Below the pieces are notes generated by a model that saw only the letters and a program-made list of their open reading frames with translations, did not search any database and had not been told where the DNA came from. A program made the translations under genes and the position numbers. 64,000 bases of DNA from Aldehydirespirator sp963662645 (GTDB lineage Bacteria > Actinomycetota > Acidimicrobiia > Acidimicrobiales > Aldehydirespiratoraceae): contig OY759762.1 of assembly GCA_963662645.2 (NCBI GenBank), forward strand, positions 2,666,001-2,730,000. Reading direction: 5' to 3'. The number at the start of each line of letters is the position of its first letter. Positions within the stretch are counted from its first letter, which is position 1. Positions 1-8,297 of this stretch are shown piece after piece.

Positions 1-1375
1 GCTCCGAGATCGCCAGATCGGTGCGCAATCGCTGGCGGCGGGACTGGGTCGCCTCCGTGAACAGCGTAAGCACCATCGCCACGAGACCGCCCGCCGTCAT
101 GCCATTCTCCAGGAAGCCGCCCGCGAAGCCCTCCAAGTATTCCGGGAAGATCACGCTGTTCTGGAAGCCGACACCGATCCAGAACGAGACGCCCGCTATC
201 AGGCCCTTGCGGTAGTCGGAGGCTTCCTCGACGACGATCCTCATGCCAACTACAAAGAGCATTGCCATAAGCACGGTGGCGTACGCCGCCACGACCGCGT
301 CGGGCACGGCGAGCACTAGGCCCAGGAACTTGGGAAGCAAGGCCATCACGATGAACGAGGCCCCGATGGCGACGCCGACACGGCGGGAGGCGACGCCGGT
401 CAACTCGGTGACGGCCACACTGCTGGAGTAGGTCGTGTTGGGAACGGTTCCGGCCAGTCCCGACAGCAGATTGCCGGTGCCGTCCGCGGCCACCGCTCCC
501 TGTACGACGCGGTAGTCCACCGCCCGGGACTGTCGCCACGACACGCGCTGGATCGCCACCGAGTCGCCGAGGGTCTCGATCGCGCCAATGAGTGTGACCA
601 GGATGAAGGCGGGCAGCAAGCTCCAGAACGTCGAGCCGAACGAGAGGTCGAAGCCGGGCCATTCCGCGTCGGGCAGGCCGATCCAGGGCGCTTCGACTAC
701 CCGATCAATGTCGTACAGCCCGAAGAGAGCGGCCGCGATCGAGCCGGCCACGACGCCGATGACCGGTGCCCACAGGCGCAGGCTGCCGGAGGACTTCAGC
801 GCGATGGCGATGATCACGACCACGGTGACGAGCGTGCTGGTCGGTGCGCTCCACTCGGAGCTTCCCTCCGGCGAGGCCGTCACCATGTCGAACACGAGCG
901 GCATCACGGTCACCCCGATCAGCATCAGCACCGTGCCGGCCACCGCGGGCGTCAGCAGCCGCCTGAACAGCGACAGCCTCCCGGCGAGCAGGAACTGGAA
1001 CAGCGACGACGCAACGACCAGCGTGGCCAGCAGGCCGGGACCTCCCCGGGCCAGCGCGGCCACGCACACTGCGATGAACGCGCCGGAGGTCCCCATCAGC
1101 AGCACGTAACCGGCGCCGATTCGTCCGAGCCGGACCGCCTGCAGGATCGTGCTGACACCGCAGACCGCCGCGGCCGCGAACACCGCCCATGTCAGGTACG
1201 AGTCGCTCTCGCCCGCGGCCCTTATGACGATGGCCGGCGTCAGGACGATGCCCGCGATGGACAGGATGGCGAACTGGAGGCCGAGCCCCGCGGTCAGCGC
1301 GACGGGCGGCTTGTCGTCGGGCTCGTATCGGACATGCCGTGACCCGGCGGAAGCGTCGTGCTGCATGCCACGCAT
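1..1375 (-). CDS. NCS2-family xanthine/uracil permease, 3' end outside window
   Basis: This is an inner-membrane nucleobase:cation symporter of the xanthine/uracil permease family. The first 458 residues are present and the gene continues past the left edge. The start is the ATG whose first base is 1375; an in-frame TAA lies three codons upstream. The N-terminus (RHVRYEPDDKPPVAL) is followed by repeated hydrophobic segments, and the frame stays open to base 1, where the sequence leaves the membrane region (LTLFTEATQ). It aligns along its whole length with the permease at 27737-29473, including the segment just after the membrane core, so it probably carries the same extra C-terminal domain. 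It is divergent from the ArsR gene at 1514. The substrate cannot be told from sequence. Confidence 0.85.
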   Translation of the reverse strand, partial: MRGMQHDASAGSRHVRYEPDDKPPVALTAGLGLQFAILSIAGIVLTPAIVIRAAGESDSYLTWAVFAAAAVCGVSTILQAVRLGRIGAGYVLLMGTSGAFIAVCVAALARGGPGLLATLVVASSLFQFLLAGRLSLFRRLLTPAVAGTVLMLIGVTVMPLVFDMVTASPEGSSEWSAPTSTLVTVVVIIAIALKSSGSLRLWAPVIGVVAGSIAAALFGLYDIDRVVEAPWIGLPDAEWPGFDLSFGSTFWSLLPAFILVTLIGAIETLGDSVAIQRVSWRQSRAVDYRVVQGAVAADGTGNLLSGLAGTVPNTTYSSSVAVTELTGVASRRVGVAIGASFIVMALLPKFLGLVLAVPDAVVAAYATVLMAMLFVVGMRIVVEEASDYRKGLIAGVSFWIGVGFQNSVIFPEYLEGFAGGFLENGMTAGGLVAMVLTLFTEATQSRRQRLRTDLAISE

Positions 1376-1513
1376 GATCGCTTATCGCAGCAGCTGACAC
1401 AACGATGCAACACACGAACCGGGCGCCCCGCTCACACCGGAACAGCAGGCAGGCTGATCTCCGGTATGGCAGCATGTGTGCGCAAGTGTTGACAGACAGA
1501 CACAGGAACGGCG

Positions 1514-1876
1514 ATGACCACCTCCGAGAGCGATGCCATCTTCTCAGCCCTTGCCGATCCCACCCGGCGGGCCATCCTCAGCCTGATCGGCGAGCATGAG
1601 GAGCTCACCGCGGGCGAGATCGCAGCCCATTTCGACACTCTGGGCCGGACTGCGGTGTCGTCGCACCTGCGGATACTGCGCCTGGCCGGACTGGTGGCCG
1701 AGCGCCGCGACGGCCGTTTCCGGCACTATTCGGTCACTCCGACCCCGGCCGACGCGGTGGTGGCCTTCCTGACCTCGGTGTACCAGCACTCCCTGGAGCA
1801 GCTGGCCTCAGCCGTGCAGGACGCCTCCGCGGCGGGGGATGGCGCCTCCGGCAGGGCCGAAGAGCGCAGCGCCTGA
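1514..1876 (+). CDS. ArsR-family winged-helix transcriptional regulator
   Basis: A 120-residue DNA-binding protein of the ArsR/SmtB fold. The N-terminus (FSALADPTRRAILSLI) is the classic first helix, and the recognition region (TAVSSHLRILRLAGLV, then RRDGRFRHYSV) forms the helix and wing. It has no cysteine, so the metal-binding motif of arsenic or cadmium sensors is absent. ArsR proteins without metal sites are often paired with SRPBCC (AHSA1) proteins. Here the next gene starts 12 bases downstream and begins with such a domain, so the two are probably one transcript and one sensing system. The likely target is the ABC importer operon beginning at 3439. Confidence 0.88.
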   Translation: MTTSESDAIFSALADPTRRAILSLIGEHEELTAGEIAAHFDTLGRTAVSSHLRILRLAGLVAERRDGRFRHYSVTPTPADAVVAFLTSVYQHSLEQLASAVQDASAAGDGASGRAEERSA

Positions 1877-1888
1877 AGCCCTGTTGCC

Positions 1889-3328
1889 ATGGGTGAGCTC
1901 GTCCTCAACAACGAGACGCGGTTGGAGGCCTGCCCCAGCGAGCTGTTCGCGCTCTTCGGCAGCGGTGATCCCTCGCTGGGCTGGCTGTTCGGGGCCGAGG
2001 CGCCTCAGCTCAGACCCGGCTCGCTGGTTCGGGTGGCCCTTCCCCTCGGCGGGCTGGTCCGCTCGCCGGGAACAGCCAGAGTCCTGTCGCTCCAGCCCAA
2101 CCGCCGCATCGACCTGATGCACGAGACGCCGTGGGCGGGCCGGGTGGTGTGCCGCTTCGACCCGGTCGGCGACGGAGGCACGCGGCTTCGGGTCCGGATC
2201 ACCATCGACGACCGGGAGGTGGCCCGGCTGGGTGCCGAACTCGGGCTTCTGAGCAGCTACCGCACCGAGTTGTGGGAGGTGCCGCTGGGCCTGCTGACGT
2301 CGCTGTCGGGCCCGGCCGGGATCCTGGGCCGCTCGACGGTGAACTGCGCCCAGCTCGCAGTCGAGGAGATCAACGCGGACGGGGGAGTGATGGGCCGCAC
2401 GGTCAGGCTCGTGGTGGCCGACGACTCCACCGACCCGGGAATAGGCGCCATCGCCATGCGCCGTCTCTGTCGGACCCCAGGCCTCGCCGCGGTGATCGGG
2501 ATGCACTCCTCGGCCACCTGCGCAGTCACCGCTCCCATGGCGGTGGCGGAGGGCATCCCGTACCTGTACACGCCCACCAGCGAGCCGACGCCATCGCATC
2601 CGCTGCTGGTGCGCTTCGGTGAGACGCCGCTCGATCAGCTCCACCGGGCGCTGCCCCGCATGGCTGCTCAGACCGGGGGATCCCGCTGGTTCCTGGCCGG
2701 CAACGACTACTCGTGGCCCCGGGCGATAGGCGCTACCGCGAGAGCGGTGATCGAGCGCATGGGCGGCACCGTGGCCGGCGAGGGCTACCTGCCGCTGGGA
2801 TCGCAGAGGTTCGAGCCGGTGCTGACGGCGATCGAGCGCAGCCGAGCCGACCACGTCGTGTGCAGCTTTGTGGGCCAGGACCACGTGTGCTTCCAGCGCG
2901 ACTTCGCCCAGTACGGCCTGCGCGAGAGCATCCGAACGTTCGCGCCGCTCATGGACGACGCAGTGGTGGAACATCTCGGCGAGTCGGGGGCGGGCACCTG
3001 GAACGCGCTGGGTTACTTCGTAGGGCTCGACACCTCGGAGAACCGCGAGTTCCTGCGCCGCTACGCCGAACGATTCGGCGCCTGCTCACCGCCCGTCTCG
3101 GCGGCTGCGGAAGGCGTGTACGAAGCGATCCACACCTGGGCTCGCTCATGCCGGGCCGGCGGGGGAGCGGAGCCGACCGCCCTGCTGGCCGGATTGCGCA
3201 AGTCCAGCTTCAAGGGCCCCCGCCGCTGCACCCGCGGCGGCCGGCTGAAGTCCCTGTTGCTGGGGGAGGCCACCCCTTCCGGCGTGCGGGTCCTGGACGA
3301 ACTCCCCGCCGCTCGGTCGGCGCCTTAG
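1889..3328 (+). CDS. SRPBCC domain fused to AmiC/UrtA-like ligand-binding domain (putative cytoplasmic amide sensor)
   Basis: A 479-residue protein with two parts. Residues 1 to about 130 read as an SRPBCC/AHSA1-type ligand-cavity domain (for example GTARVLSLQPNRRIDL and GDGGTRLRVRITIDD). From about 130 to the end it is a type I periplasmic-binding fold like AmiC, UrtA and FmdD (LLTSLSGPAGILGRS, AVEEINADGGVMG, FLAGNDYSWPRAIG), similar to the binding protein encoded next door. There is no signal peptide or lipobox, so it should stay in the cytoplasm, as the Pseudomonas amide sensor AmiC does. Its position between an ArsR repressor and the importer operon suggests it reports the imported compound to the repressor. 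The domain calls rest on motifs; the signalling role is inference. Confidence 0.75.
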   Translation: MGELVLNNETRLEACPSELFALFGSGDPSLGWLFGAEAPQLRPGSLVRVALPLGGLVRSPGTARVLSLQPNRRIDLMHETPWAGRVVCRFDPVGDGGTRLRVRITIDDREVARLGAELGLLSSYRTELWEVPLGLLTSLSGPAGILGRSTVNCAQLAVEEINADGGVMGRTVRLVVADDSTDPGIGAIAMRRLCRTPGLAAVIGMHSSATCAVTAPMAVAEGIPYLYTPTSEPTPSHPLLVRFGETPLDQLHRALPRMAAQTGGSRWFLAGNDYSWPRAIGATARAVIERMGGTVAGEGYLPLGSQRFEPVLTAIERSRADHVVCSFVGQDHVCFQRDFAQYGLRESIRTFAPLMDDAVVEHLGESGAGTWNALGYFVGLDTSENREFLRRYAERFGACSPPVSAAAEGVYEAIHTWARSCRAGGGAEPTALLAGLRKSSFKGPRRCTRGGRLKSLLLGEATPSGVRVLDELPAARSAP

Positions 3329-3367
3329 CCGGCTGGCGCGCACCGGCCGCTCGCCGGTGGATCGATA

Positions 3368-3404
3368 TGTCGGACTTGACCGCGCCCCTCCTATCCGACA
3401 ATAT
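3368..3404 (+). promoter_or_regulatory. Putative promoter with overlapping operator
   Basis: TGTCGGA (3368-3374) and its exact complement TCCGACA (3394-3400) form an inverted repeat with 19 bases between the arms. A possible -35 (TTGACC, 3376-3381) and a weak -10 (CAATAT, 3399-3404) lie 17 bases apart inside it. A ribosome site (AGGAGG) follows before the ATG at 3439. A repressor on the repeat would cover the promoter; the upstream ArsR protein is the obvious candidate. The -10 match is poor. Confidence 0.4.
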
Positions 3405-3438
3405 GTCAATAACTGCTCACATATAGGAGGGCTTTGTC

Positions 3439-4845
3439 ATGGGAACAGTATCGGACTCCCGCTCGCGGTCTCGCTTGTGGCTGGCAGCGTCGCTCGTCGC
3501 GTTGCTCGCTCTGGTGGCCGCGGCTTGCGGGGACGGCGACGACTCGGGGACCCCGGAAGCTCCCTCGGCACCGGAGGCAACCGACACGGACGCCGCCGAA
3601 CCCGACGACTCGGGGGAGGCGCCCGAGCCGGAGACCACCGAGGCGCCCGACGAGCCGGAGCCCGCCGAGCCCGAGACGACCGAAGCCCCCGAGCCCGCGA
3701 CGACGGAGGCGCCCGCCGAGCCTGAGGCGCAGGAGCCCGCCGCGCCCTCCGGGGAGCCCGTACGGATCGGCATCCTGTTCTCCAACAGCGGCCCAGCGGG
3801 CGTCTTCGGGCCGCCCACAGCCAACATCGCGGAGTTGATCGAGGAGGACATCAACGCCGCGGGGGGCATCAACGGCCGTCCCGTGGAGACGTTCCTGGCC
3901 GACGACGCCACCGACCCGGCGGTCGGCCGCCAGGCCATGGAGCAGCTCATCGACTCCGACAACGTCGACGTGGTCCTCGGAACCCACTCCAGCGCCACCC
4001 GCCAGGCCGCCAAGCCGCTCGCGGAGGACGCCGACGTGCTCTACATCTATGCGGCCCTCTACGAGGGCGGCGAGTGCTCGTCGGTGATGTTCAACACCGG
4101 CGAGGTGCCCAGCCAGCAGCTCGCTCCGGTCATCCCGTGGATGATGGAGCAGACCGGCGGTCAGTCCTGGTTCCTGCTCGGCAACGACTACGTCTGGCCC
4201 CGCCGCAGCTTCGAGCTGGCCCGCCAGTACATCGAGGCCGCGGGCGGCGAGGTCGTCGGCGAGGAGTACGTCCCGCTGGGCACCCAGGACTTCTCGTCGG
4301 TTGCCCAGATCATCGCAGGATCGGGCGCCGACCTGATCTTCCCGGCGCTGGTCGGCGGCGATGCCATCGCCTTCGAGACGCAGGCGGTGGACTTCGGTAT
4401 CGGCCAGGACGCCATCCCGCGCCTTGCCAACATCTACGAGGAGAACGTCCTGGGGGCCATGGGGCCGGCGGTTACTGCAGGCATGCGGGTCACCCTGGGC
4501 TACTTCAAGGAAGTGGACAGCGGCCTCAACAACGAGTTCGTGGACCGCTACTACGAGCGCTTCGGCGCCGACGCGCCGCCTCACATGACGTTCAGCTCGC
4601 ACATCTATGACGCCGCGCTGCTGTATGCCGCCGCAGCCAATGCAGCCGGAACCACCGACACCGCCGCGGTGGCGGCCGCCATGGAGGGGCTGTCGCTGAC
4701 GACGCCGACCGGCGACATCGCGATCACCGACAGCCGCCATCTGGCCCAGCCGATCTACGTGGCTGAGATCCAGGACGACGGCTCGCAGCTGATCGTCCAG
4801 TCGTTCCCCTCGGTGGAGCCCGACGAGACCTGCGACCCCGCCTAA
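3439..4845 (+). CDS. Amide/urea-type ABC transporter substrate-binding lipoprotein (UrtA/AmiC/FmdD family)
   Basis: A 468-residue surface lipoprotein. The signal peptide ends in a lipobox with the lipidated cysteine at residue 30 (LVAAACG). A linker of about 80 residues rich in Glu, Pro and Thr follows and probably spaces the binding domain from the membrane. The binding domain starts near EPVRIGILFSNSG and carries family marks (EDINAAGGING, VLGTHSSATRQA, LLGNDYVWPRRSFE). It closely parallels the second half of the SRPBCC fusion protein upstream, so both probably bind the same kind of ligand, a short amide or urea-like compound. It is the first gene of an importer operon with a strong AGGAGG site. 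The exact substrate is unknown. Confidence 0.88.
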   Translation: MGTVSDSRSRSRLWLAASLVALLALVAAACGDGDDSGTPEAPSAPEATDTDAAEPDDSGEAPEPETTEAPDEPEPAEPETTEAPEPATTEAPAEPEAQEPAAPSGEPVRIGILFSNSGPAGVFGPPTANIAELIEEDINAAGGINGRPVETFLADDATDPAVGRQAMEQLIDSDNVDVVLGTHSSATRQAAKPLAEDADVLYIYAALYEGGECSSVMFNTGEVPSQQLAPVIPWMMEQTGGQSWFLLGNDYVWPRRSFELARQYIEAAGGEVVGEEYVPLGTQDFSSVAQIIAGSGADLIFPALVGGDAIAFETQAVDFGIGQDAIPRLANIYEENVLGAMGPAVTAGMRVTLGYFKEVDSGLNNEFVDRYYERFGADAPPHMTFSSHIYDAALLYAAAANAAGTTDTAAVAAAMEGLSLTTPTGDIAITDSRHLAQPIYVAEIQDDGSQLIVQSFPSVEPDETCDPA

Positions 4846-4852
4846 GCGTGAC

Positions 4853-5707
4853 TTGGACGCGCTGACACTGCAACTGCTCAACGGCGTCAGCCTCTTCGCG
4901 ATCCTCGCCATCGTCGCGCTCGGGCTCGGAATCGTCTTCGGCCTCATGGGTGTGATCAACCTCGCCCACGGCGAGTTCGTGATGCTCGGCGCGTATGTGG
5001 CCTATGTGGTGCACACCATCGGGCTCAACCACTGGCTCAGCGTGCCGCTGGCCGCGGTCGTGCTCTTCGTGTTGGGCGCAGTCATCGAAGTGGGCCTGAT
5101 CCGGCGCATCCATCGCCTGCCGGAGCTGACCATCCTGGCCACGTTCGGGCTGTCGGTGTGCCTGCGGCAGATCGCGGAGCTGGTGTTCAGCAAGGACTTC
5201 CAGAGCGTCCCGAACCCTGTGCCGGGCGCCACGAGAGCCTTCGGCGTCCTGTTTCCCACGTACCGCTACCTGCTCATCGCGATCGCGTCGGCGGTCGTTG
5301 CAGGCACTCTGCTCGCCTTTACCCGGTCGCGCTTCGGACTGGTGGTGCGAGCCATCGTCGCCGATCGCGACCTCGCCGAATCGGCGGGAATCCGCACCGG
5401 ATTGGCCAATCTCTGCGCCTTCGGCGCCGGCGCGGCCACTGCCGGTATAGCGGGGGCCCTGGTGGCCCCACTCGGCGCCGTCGAACCCCAGGCCGGCCTC
5501 GCCTATCTCCCCGGCGCCTTCCTGGTGGTGATAGTCGGGGGCTACAACCGGCTCTGGGGCGTGGTGGCGGGGGCCGTCACCGTGGCCGCGGTCCAGACCG
5601 GCGTCATCCACCTCTACGACGCGGTGTGGGCCCAGATCGCCTCGCTTGCGCTGGCAGTGCTGGTCCTGCAGTTCCGGCGGCCCAGCCCGGCCGGAGCGGT
5701 GGCGTGA
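4853..5707 (+). CDS. Branched-chain amino acid/urea-type ABC permease (LivH/UrtB family)
   Basis: A 284-residue membrane permease with the family signature VINLAHGEFVMLGAY near residue 40 and several hydrophobic segments. The only suitable start is TTG at 4853, seven bases after the stop of the binding-protein gene. It forms half of the membrane channel with the permease part of the next gene, whose GTG start overlaps this stop codon as GTGA. The tight packing indicates translational coupling within the importer operon. Confidence 0.9.
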   Translation: MDALTLQLLNGVSLFAILAIVALGLGIVFGLMGVINLAHGEFVMLGAYVAYVVHTIGLNHWLSVPLAAVVLFVLGAVIEVGLIRRIHRLPELTILATFGLSVCLRQIAELVFSKDFQSVPNPVPGATRAFGVLFPTYRYLLIAIASAVVAGTLLAFTRSRFGLVVRAIVADRDLAESAGIRTGLANLCAFGAGAATAGIAGALVAPLGAVEPQAGLAYLPGAFLVVIVGGYNRLWGVVAGAVTVAAVQTGVIHLYDAVWAQIASLALAVLVLQFRRPSPAGAVA

Positions 5708-7443
5708 AGCGGCCGCTCAGCTACGGGGCGGCCGCGGTTGCGGCGGCTGCGGCGGCCAGCATGACCCTGGGGGACTTCCGCGCCGGGCAGCTGTCGCTGT
5801 TCCTTAGCCTCGCCGTGCTGGCGGTGAGCCTGGACCTGGTATGGGGCTACGCGGGGATCCTTTCGCTGGGCCAGCTGCTGCCCTTCGGGATCGCGGCCTA
5901 CACCACGGCGCGCCTCGCGGCAGCCGCCCCCGCGCTGACCCTGCCTGCGCTGCTGGTGGCGACACTGGTCGGAGCGGCCGTCGCGGCCGGCGTGGGCGTC
6001 GCGGCGTTCCGGCGTCGCCCCACGCCGGTTGTCATCGGGCTGTTGACCCTGGTGTTGTCGCTCACCCTCGAGCAGGTCGCTGAGCAATGGCGCGACGTGA
6101 CCGGCGGATTCAACGGCCTGACCGACATCCCGCGCATCACCGCATTCGGATCGGAGTGGTCCGACAGCGCTCAGGACTTGTTCATCTCGGTGGTGGCCGT
6201 TCTTGTCATCACCGGCGTGGGGGTTCTGGTGAGCCGGCCCATCGGCGCGGTGCTGGTCGGCGTCCGCGACAACGAGCGCCGGATGGAGGCACTCGGCTAC
6301 GACACCGTCGCCATCAAGGTCTGGGTGTTCACTGTCGGAGGCGCGGTCGCCGGCCTGGCCGGCGCCCTCTACGTGCATCGGACCGGTTTCGTGTCGCCCC
6401 AGATCTTCGGATTCGCCCTGGCCACCAACGTCGTGCTGTGGACGCTTGTCGGTGGGCGGGGAACGATCCTCGGACCCGTCATCGGCTCTCTGGTCATCAA
6501 CTTCGCCTCGGCGACCCTCGCCGACGTGTGGCTGCAGTACTGGACTCTCGCCACCGGCGTGATGTTCGTCGCGGCGGTGGCCCTCGTGCCCGAGGGGCTG
6601 GTCCCGAGCCTGCTGCGGGCGGCCGGGCGCCCGGCCCGGCGCAGCCGCAACCCCGGACTGCTGGCGACCCCGCCGGACACGTCCGCCCGCAACGGCTCAG
6701 CGGTGTTCGAAGCCGCCGGCGTGGACAAGAGCTTCGGATACTTCAAGGTCCTCGACGGCGTCACAATCACCATGAACGAACCGGAGCTGCGCTGCCTCAT
6801 CGGCCCCAACGGCGCAGGCAAGTCCACCCTCTTGGACATCCTCTGCGGCCAGCAGGACTGCCAGAACGGCTCGGTGACCATGCTCGACCGGGACTGCACA
6901 GGCCTGAAGGCCTGGGAGTTCGCCCGACACGGTGTGAGCCGCAAGTTCCAGTCGCCCCAGGTCATCGGTTCGCTGTCGGTGGCCGAGAACATCGCCGTGG
7001 CCGCCTGGGCGGCCGACCCCTCGCCCCTGCGCCTGACTCTCGCCGCCTGGGAGGCCCGGGTGCCGCAGGCGTCGCTGCGGATTCTGGAGCGCACGGGCCT
7101 GGACGCTCGCCTCGACTCCGGCGCCGGCGGGCTCTCCCACGGCGACAAGCAGTGGCTAGAGACCGCCATGGCGATGGCGGGACGCTGCCGCGTCCTGCTG
7201 CTCGACGAGCCGACCGCCGGCATGACGGCGGCCGAGAGCCTCGCGGCGGCCGAGCTCCTGCGGGAGGTGCACGCCGACTACCGGCTGCCGGTGCTGATCG
7301 TGGAGCACGACATGGCGTTCATCCGGGCCGTCGCGGACCGCGTGACTGTGCTGGCTCGTGGCTCGCTGCTCGCCGACGGGACCGTCGCCGAGGTTGAGAG
7401 CGCCCCCGAAGTGAGGGCCGTTTACGGGGGAGTCGACCGCTGA
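5704..7443 (+). CDS. ABC importer fusion: LivM/UrtC permease joined to LivG/UrtD ATPase
   Basis: A 579-residue protein from GTG at 5704. Residues 1 to about 305 are a LivM/UrtC permease (GYAGILSLGQLLPFG, and a late ALYVHRTGFVSPQIF segment). A basic linker follows, then a LivG/UrtD ATPase from about 335 to the end. The ATPase has Walker A GPNGAGKST at 367-375, the signature LSHGDKQWLE, Walker B VLLLDEPTAGMT and the switch histidine in IVEHDM. The LSHGDKQWLE form is typical of UrtD. The two proteins are usually separate, but the same fusion occurs at 14581-16650. The longer open frame that begins at 5158 lies inside the previous gene and is not used. Confidence 0.88.
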   Translation: MKRPLSYGAAAVAAAAAASMTLGDFRAGQLSLFLSLAVLAVSLDLVWGYAGILSLGQLLPFGIAAYTTARLAAAAPALTLPALLVATLVGAAVAAGVGVAAFRRRPTPVVIGLLTLVLSLTLEQVAEQWRDVTGGFNGLTDIPRITAFGSEWSDSAQDLFISVVAVLVITGVGVLVSRPIGAVLVGVRDNERRMEALGYDTVAIKVWVFTVGGAVAGLAGALYVHRTGFVSPQIFGFALATNVVLWTLVGGRGTILGPVIGSLVINFASATLADVWLQYWTLATGVMFVAAVALVPEGLVPSLLRAAGRPARRSRNPGLLATPPDTSARNGSAVFEAAGVDKSFGYFKVLDGVTITMNEPELRCLIGPNGAGKSTLLDILCGQQDCQNGSVTMLDRDCTGLKAWEFARHGVSRKFQSPQVIGSLSVAENIAVAAWAADPSPLRLTLAAWEARVPQASLRILERTGLDARLDSGAGGLSHGDKQWLETAMAMAGRCRVLLLDEPTAGMTAAESLAAAELLREVHADYRLPVLIVEHDMAFIRAVADRVTVLARGSLLADGTVAEVESAPEVRAVYGGVDR

Positions 7444-8129
7444 TGCGCCTCGAGGCTGCCGACCTGCGATCGGGCTACGGCGCCGTGCCGGTGCTTCACG
7501 GCGTGAGCTTCACCGTGGCCAGCGGCGAGATCGTCGCGCTGGTGGGCCGCAACGGCGCGGGCAAGACCACGCTGGTCAAGACCGTCCTCGGTGTGCTGCG
7601 CGCCACGGGAGGCGTGCTGCGCCTCGACGGCGTGGACATCACCCGGATGCCGCCGTCGCGGCGGGTGCGGGCGGGGCTGCGGGCAACGTTCCAGGAGCGG
7701 GCCCTGTTCGGCGCCCTCACGGTCGGCGACAACCTCCGCCTCAGCGGCTTCGGTTCCGAGAGCCATGATCAAGTGCTGGACGCGTTCGGTTCCGCGCTCT
7801 CGGGGCGAGGGTCCCAGCGGACGGGAACACTGTCGGGCGGCGAGCAGAAGATGCTCGCCTCCGCCATCGCGCTGGCCACGGCCGCGCCGCTGCTGGTGAT
7901 GGACGAGCCGACCGAGGGCTTGCAGCCCTCCAACGTGGCCCTGCTGGGCGATCACGTCGAATCGGCGAGAGACGCCGGGCGGGGGGTGCTGCTCATCGAG
8001 CAGCACCTCGAGCTGGCCAAGCGGCTCGCCGATCGCTTCATCGTCCTCGAGAAGGGCGAATTCGTCGACGGCGGATCGGCCGCGGACCCCGGCCTGGCCG
8101 CCCGAGTCGCCCGACGGCTGTTGATCTGA
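7443..8129 (+). CDS. ABC importer ATPase (LivF/UrtE family)
   Basis: A 228-residue nucleotide-binding subunit. Walker A is GRNGAGKTT at residues 35-43, the signature is LSGGEQKML, Walker B is LLVMDEPTEGL, and the switch histidine lies in LLIEQHLELA. The ATG overlaps the TGA of the preceding fusion gene by one base, so it is coupled to it. With the fused LivG-type ATPase it powers the importer. The second importer in this window has only a broken copy of this subunit, so this intact protein could serve both; that is inference. Confidence 0.9.
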   Translation: MRLEAADLRSGYGAVPVLHGVSFTVASGEIVALVGRNGAGKTTLVKTVLGVLRATGGVLRLDGVDITRMPPSRRVRAGLRATFQERALFGALTVGDNLRLSGFGSESHDQVLDAFGSALSGRGSQRTGTLSGGEQKMLASAIALATAAPLLVMDEPTEGLQPSNVALLGDHVESARDAGRGVLLIEQHLELAKRLADRFIVLEKGEFVDGGSAADPGLAARVARRLLI

Positions 8130-8297
8130 AGAGGCCGAGCGGATGGTGAGCGATTCATGAGGGTCTTCGGGAGTCGCCCAGCGAGGCCGTGGTCCGAGCG
8201 GCCCGTGAGCGAAGCGAACAAGAGCGGGAGTGACACCGCTGAGGCGCGAGGAGTCCTCACCAATTCGCGCTCGCACTGAGAAGAAAGGGAGCAAGCC

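Noticed and set aside
3406..4959. A 517-residue minus-strand frame
   Set aside because: Antisense to the binding-protein gene, which has a lipobox, ribosome site and family motifs.
5158..7443. A 761-residue open frame starting at 5158
   Set aside because: Its first 182 codons lie inside the LivH gene in another frame. The GTG at 5704, overlapping the LivH stop, is the real start.
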